NCBI GenBank assembly: GCA_965217175.1
Contig: OZ244251.1
Span: 620,001-684,000 of the forward strand
DNA length: 64,000 nt
DNA from: Bin87 sp965217175
Lineage (GTDB): Bacteria > Chloroflexota > Dehalococcoidia > Lucifugimonadales > UBA3495
Direction of reading: 5' to 3'
Under the pieces are notes generated by a model. It was not told the DNA's origin. It searched no databases and saw only the letters and a list, made by a program, of their open reading frames with translations. This document shows positions 61,586 to 64,000 of this stretch, one piece after another; position 1 is the stretch's first letter, and the number at the start of each line of letters is the position of its first letter. The position numbers were made by a program, and so were the translations under genes.

Positions 61586-64000
61586 CTACCGGCCGCTGGC
61601 CAACCGGCGTGCCAGGGCCTTATTGGTGCCGCCGGATCCCCGGCCGGTCCCGCCGCCAGGCTGGACCAACTGCACCGTGACCTTCACCGATGGTCGCTTG
61701 CTCCTGGTGGCTGGTTGCTTCCCCTTCGCGCTGCTCTTCTTGCGGCCGCTGCCTTGTCCGCCGGCCGGTGGCTGGGTTTGCATCTTAGCCAGCATCTGAT
61801 CGAGTTCACCTTTGACCTGACGCGCCTTGCCCTGGTAGTCCGCGAACTTTGTCCTCGCCTGTTCCATGCGAGGCTGTGCGGCTTGGTTGGCTTGCTGCAG
61901 GCGCGTGCCCGCGGCGCTGAACCTGGCGCGGGCTTCGACGGCGCCGGTGCGAGCAGCCTGGGCCCCCTGGTTTGCTCCAGTACGTACCGCCCGGGCGCCC
62001 TGCTGGGCTTTGGCACGCAAACCTGAGAACTTTGATGCCTTTGGTTCCGATGTTGATGTTGCGTTTGCTTCAGCCGGGCGCCGTAGAAAACGGACGGCCG
62101 CGGGGACGGCCTTGCCCTGGTCGCTGGTGACCTCCAGGTGGTTCGCCCGCCACTTCTTGCCGCTGGTCGACTCGGCGCCGCGCTCCACGACCTGGAAAGT
62201 GCGGACGTTGGTATCGTCGACGACCTCGCTGGTATGGTCACCGGTGCGGTGATCCAGCTGATGTCCTGTGCGAGTCTCCCACCGCGATACGTGGGGATGG
62301 CCGCCGGCCTTGGAATCCTGTACCGACCCGGGATCCTCTTGATGCTGAGGCGTGTTGTTGCTGCGGTTCTTGAGGCGCCCTTTTTTGGGCGGCCGCGTCG
62401 GCGGCGGATCGATCTGAGTGGTCACCGGGCCGAGGTCAGTTGATGAGCCGGTACTGACTGCGCCCAGGGCGGGTTGTGGTTGTACAGTCTGTGTAACCAC
62501 CGGATCAGCTGTGGTTCCGGTAGTCGTAGTTGTGGCGGCGGCCGGCGTTGAGACGCGTGTCACGGGGGTATTGATGGGCTCCGATTGCTGCAGCCGGGAT
62601 GTCGGCGCCTGGGCTTCCACGGGGTCTGCCACGACCAGCCGAGTCGAACTCGTGGCCGCCATGGGCGTCGCGCCGTAGCTCGGCACGATGCTCACCCCCT
62701 GTCGGACTCCTGTTGAGAGGGTCACTGGTGGCGTTTGGATCTGGGCCTCGGCGTTGACCCTGGTTGATGTATCGGGCACCGGCTGCGTCACAGTGATCGG
62801 ACTGGACTGCGGTGATGCCGTAAGGGTTGTGGCCTTGGTGGGCTGTGCTTCTGGGACGACGTCGGGCTGTTGCGCCGGCGTTGTCGCCAGGACGGGGGTC
62901 GCGGCAGAAGCCGTCGACGTGGTTGCCACCCGGGATATAACGCCGCTGGTTGTGGCCGGAACCACTTGTGCAGTAGCAGGAGTGGTAGCAGCGGACCAGA
63001 TGGCCTTCGCGGTGGCGTCGTAGGTTTGGGCGGCCACCGAGGTCGGGTGAGCGCCTTCGGTGACTACATTTCCACGCGAGTCCAGGAGTAGACCGCCTTG
63101 GGTACGGTAGGTACCTCCAGGGTCAGTCGTGCCCCCTCCAGACCCTGCTCGGGATCCGGTGAGCGGCTGATTTTTCCAGGGGTACCACGCCGGAGCTACC
63201 ACCGGCCCGTGGGGGGTGGAATACATGGTGAGGATCATGTTGGGGTTATTCGTCGTGCCGACAAGGGGTGGGGTAGATCCGGGAGGCATCAGGCTGACCT
63301 GCCCCTGTGGTGTGGGGTCCACCTGGGACGGTCGTATCCGTTGGGCCTCCAACCTGGCCTGCTTTACGGCCGTTTCGTACGGGACGCCCTGACGCCATAG
63401 TTGTTCCATCCTGGTCATGACGGATCGTTCGGTATTGATGTGCCGGACTACCGGCTTTGCGATCACCTTTGCCACATCGACCGTGGTATCCACAACCGTG
63501 GGCACGATCCGGGTTGGAACGGCGGCCAGCCTGCCGGCTCTGGCGATCGTCCCACCCGGTACGGGCGCTCCCACTCCACCAATCACATCGAGTGCAGCCA
63601 ACGGATAGTCATACCACGAAGGGCTCTGCGTCGGGTCCTGGATCTTATCGATCAGGGTACCGGTGGGCGAGAGACCATGGTCTCTAATCCAGTCCGCCCG
63701 ATCTTCCACTGGGACGACCGGCAGGGCCATTTCGGCGGGAGAGACGGCGAAATCCTGTACTGCCTGCATGCCACCCAACGGCGAGTAGCTACTCAACGCG
63801 AGATCCACCAGCGAAGGCTCTTGCCGCGGGGGATCAGGATTGGAGACGAGCTGAGGGGTCGCAACCTGAATTGTGTCATCAGGATTGGAGACGAGCTGAG
63901 GGGTCGCAACCTGAATTGTGTCATCAGGATTCAGGATTGGATTGGGGACGAGCTGAGGGGTCGCAACCTGAATTGTGTCGTCAGGAGGCGGTGTTGGCGG
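61586..64000 (-). CDS. Large low-complexity protein with 15-residue repeats, N-terminus beyond the window
   Basis: The minus frame is open from the right edge to the stop at 61586, at least 804 residues. The first visible part has three copies of a 15-residue unit (DTIQVATPQLVSNPD, one variant) encoded by near-exact 45-bp DNA repeats at about 63836-63980. Then comes a region with WYDYPLAALDVIGGVGAPVPG (helical, hydrophobic) as in phage virion or tail-associated proteins, and a long Thr/Ala/Pro/Val-rich stretch. The last 200 residues are Lys/Arg/Gln-rich with coiled-coil character (ARTKFADYQGKARQVKGELDQ) and a basic end. Probably structural: virion, surface or conjugation-related. GTG 63808 is only an internal start. 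Confidence 0.65.
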   Translation of the reverse strand, partial: PPTPPPDDTIQVATPQLVPNPILNPDDTIQVATPQLVSNPDDTIQVATPQLVSNPDPPRQEPSLVDLALSSYSPLGGMQAVQDFAVSPAEMALPVVPVEDRADWIRDHGLSPTGTLIDKIQDPTQSPSWYDYPLAALDVIGGVGAPVPGGTIARAGRLAAVPTRIVPTVVDTTVDVAKVIAKPVVRHINTERSVMTRMEQLWRQGVPYETAVKQARLEAQRIRPSQVDPTPQGQVSLMPPGSTPPLVGTTNNPNMILTMYSTPHGPVVAPAWYPWKNQPLTGSRAGSGGGTTDPGGTYRTQGGLLLDSRGNVVTEGAHPTSVAAQTYDATAKAIWSAATTPATAQVVPATTSGVISRVATTSTASAATPVLATTPAQQPDVVPEAQPTKATTLTASPQSSPITVTQPVPDTSTRVNAEAQIQTPPVTLSTGVRQGVSIVPSYGATPMAATSSTRLVVADPVEAQAPTSRLQQSEPINTPVTRVSTPAAATTTTTGTTADPVVTQTVQPQPALGAVSTGSSTDLGPVTTQIDPPPTRPPKKGRLKNRSNNTPQHQEDPGSVQDSKAGGHPHVSRWETRTGHQLDHRTGDHTSEVVDDTNVRTFQVVERGAESTSGKKWRANHLEVTSDQGKAVPAAVRFLRRPAEANATSTSEPKASKFSGLRAKAQQGARAVRTGANQGAQAARTGAVEARARFSAAGTRLQQANQAAQPRMEQARTKFADYQGKARQVKGELDQMLAKMQTQPPAGGQGSGRKKSSAKGKQPATRSKRPSVKVTVQLVQPGGGTGRGSGGTNKALARRLASGR
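63836..63982 (-). repeat. 45-bp tandem repeat array inside the large protein gene
   Basis: Two exact 45-bp units (63836-63880, 63881-63925) and a third variant unit up to about 63982 with a 12-base insertion. All keep the reading frame. Confidence 0.85.

Noticed and set aside
61586..63808. Starting the large low-complexity gene at GTG 63808.
   Set aside because: The frame continues without a stop to the window edge and encodes in-frame 15-residue repeats upstream of that GTG, so the true start lies outside.

Overview
The window is a high-GC bacterial chromosome segment. Its gene mix includes three luciferase-like flavin oxidoreductases, a tartrate/isopropylmalate-type dehydrogenase, a DUF1501 protein, an AcoA/AcoB-type 2-oxoacid dehydrogenase E1 pair, Thr/Pro-rich lipoproteins and dense families of short intergenic repeats. 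This is most reminiscent of Chloroflexota (Dehalococcoidia/SAR202-like), but that assignment is an inference from gene content; no rRNA or other phylogenetic marker is present.

Bases 1 to about 43,000 look like host chromosome. Catabolic genes come first: dehydrogenase, epimerase, LLM oxidoreductase, zinc-type alcohol dehydrogenase, PPOX-fold protein, alpha/beta hydrolase. Among them lie a VapC/Phd toxin-antitoxin pair whose antitoxin has an 8-bp frame-breaking duplication, and two tandem units that each encode a tiny membrane protein with its own terminator. Two tubulin/FtsZ-superfamily-like paralogs (9.9-14.0 kb) are separated by an 860-bp IS5-type element. A long minus-strand block (14.2-25.6 kb) carries an LLM oxidoreductase, an NHL propeller protein, E1 beta and alpha, a SAM hydroxide adenosyltransferase, SecG, GatB, acetyl-CoA synthetase and a secreted metallopeptidase-like lipoprotein. 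Then follow an MFS transporter, a broken IS110 transposase, a tandem universal stress protein, a third LLM oxidoreductase, a coiled-coil protein, an atypical radical SAM protein, a NYN plus OST-HTH-like RNA-binding protein, a retropepsin-like protease, DUF1501, a P-loop-like protein, an Fn3 lipoprotein with a duplicated foreign tail, an A-type Fe-S carrier and YgfZ.

From about 43,000 to the right edge the window is accessory DNA. It opens with an integrase remnant, a nonsense-split pentapeptide gene and a degenerate tRNA-Val-like sequence. A replication-type module follows: tandem-HTH protein, zinc-ribbon proteins, a CHC2-like/Toprim/P-loop primase-helicase, and directly after it a 20-bp perfect inverted repeat with nested GGGTGGAGGG iterons that could be an origin. 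Further on are a PD-(D/E)XK-like protein, an intact pentapeptide membrane protein, transposon debris, and a 759-residue protein combining an HTH, a phospholipase-D-type nuclease and a P-loop ATPase, preceded by four perfectly phased 10-bp repeats. The right part, on the minus strand, is a tightly overlapping set of small membrane proteins around an intact tyrosine recombinase, downstream of a large low-complexity protein that runs off the window.

The primase-helicase, candidate origin, integrase, HTH proteins and small membrane proteins are consistent with an integrated, self-replicating mobile element. The HTH-PLD-ATPase protein is the strongest candidate for an undescribed nucleic-acid-directed (replication or defence) system; the tubulin-like pair is the strongest candidate on the chromosomal side.
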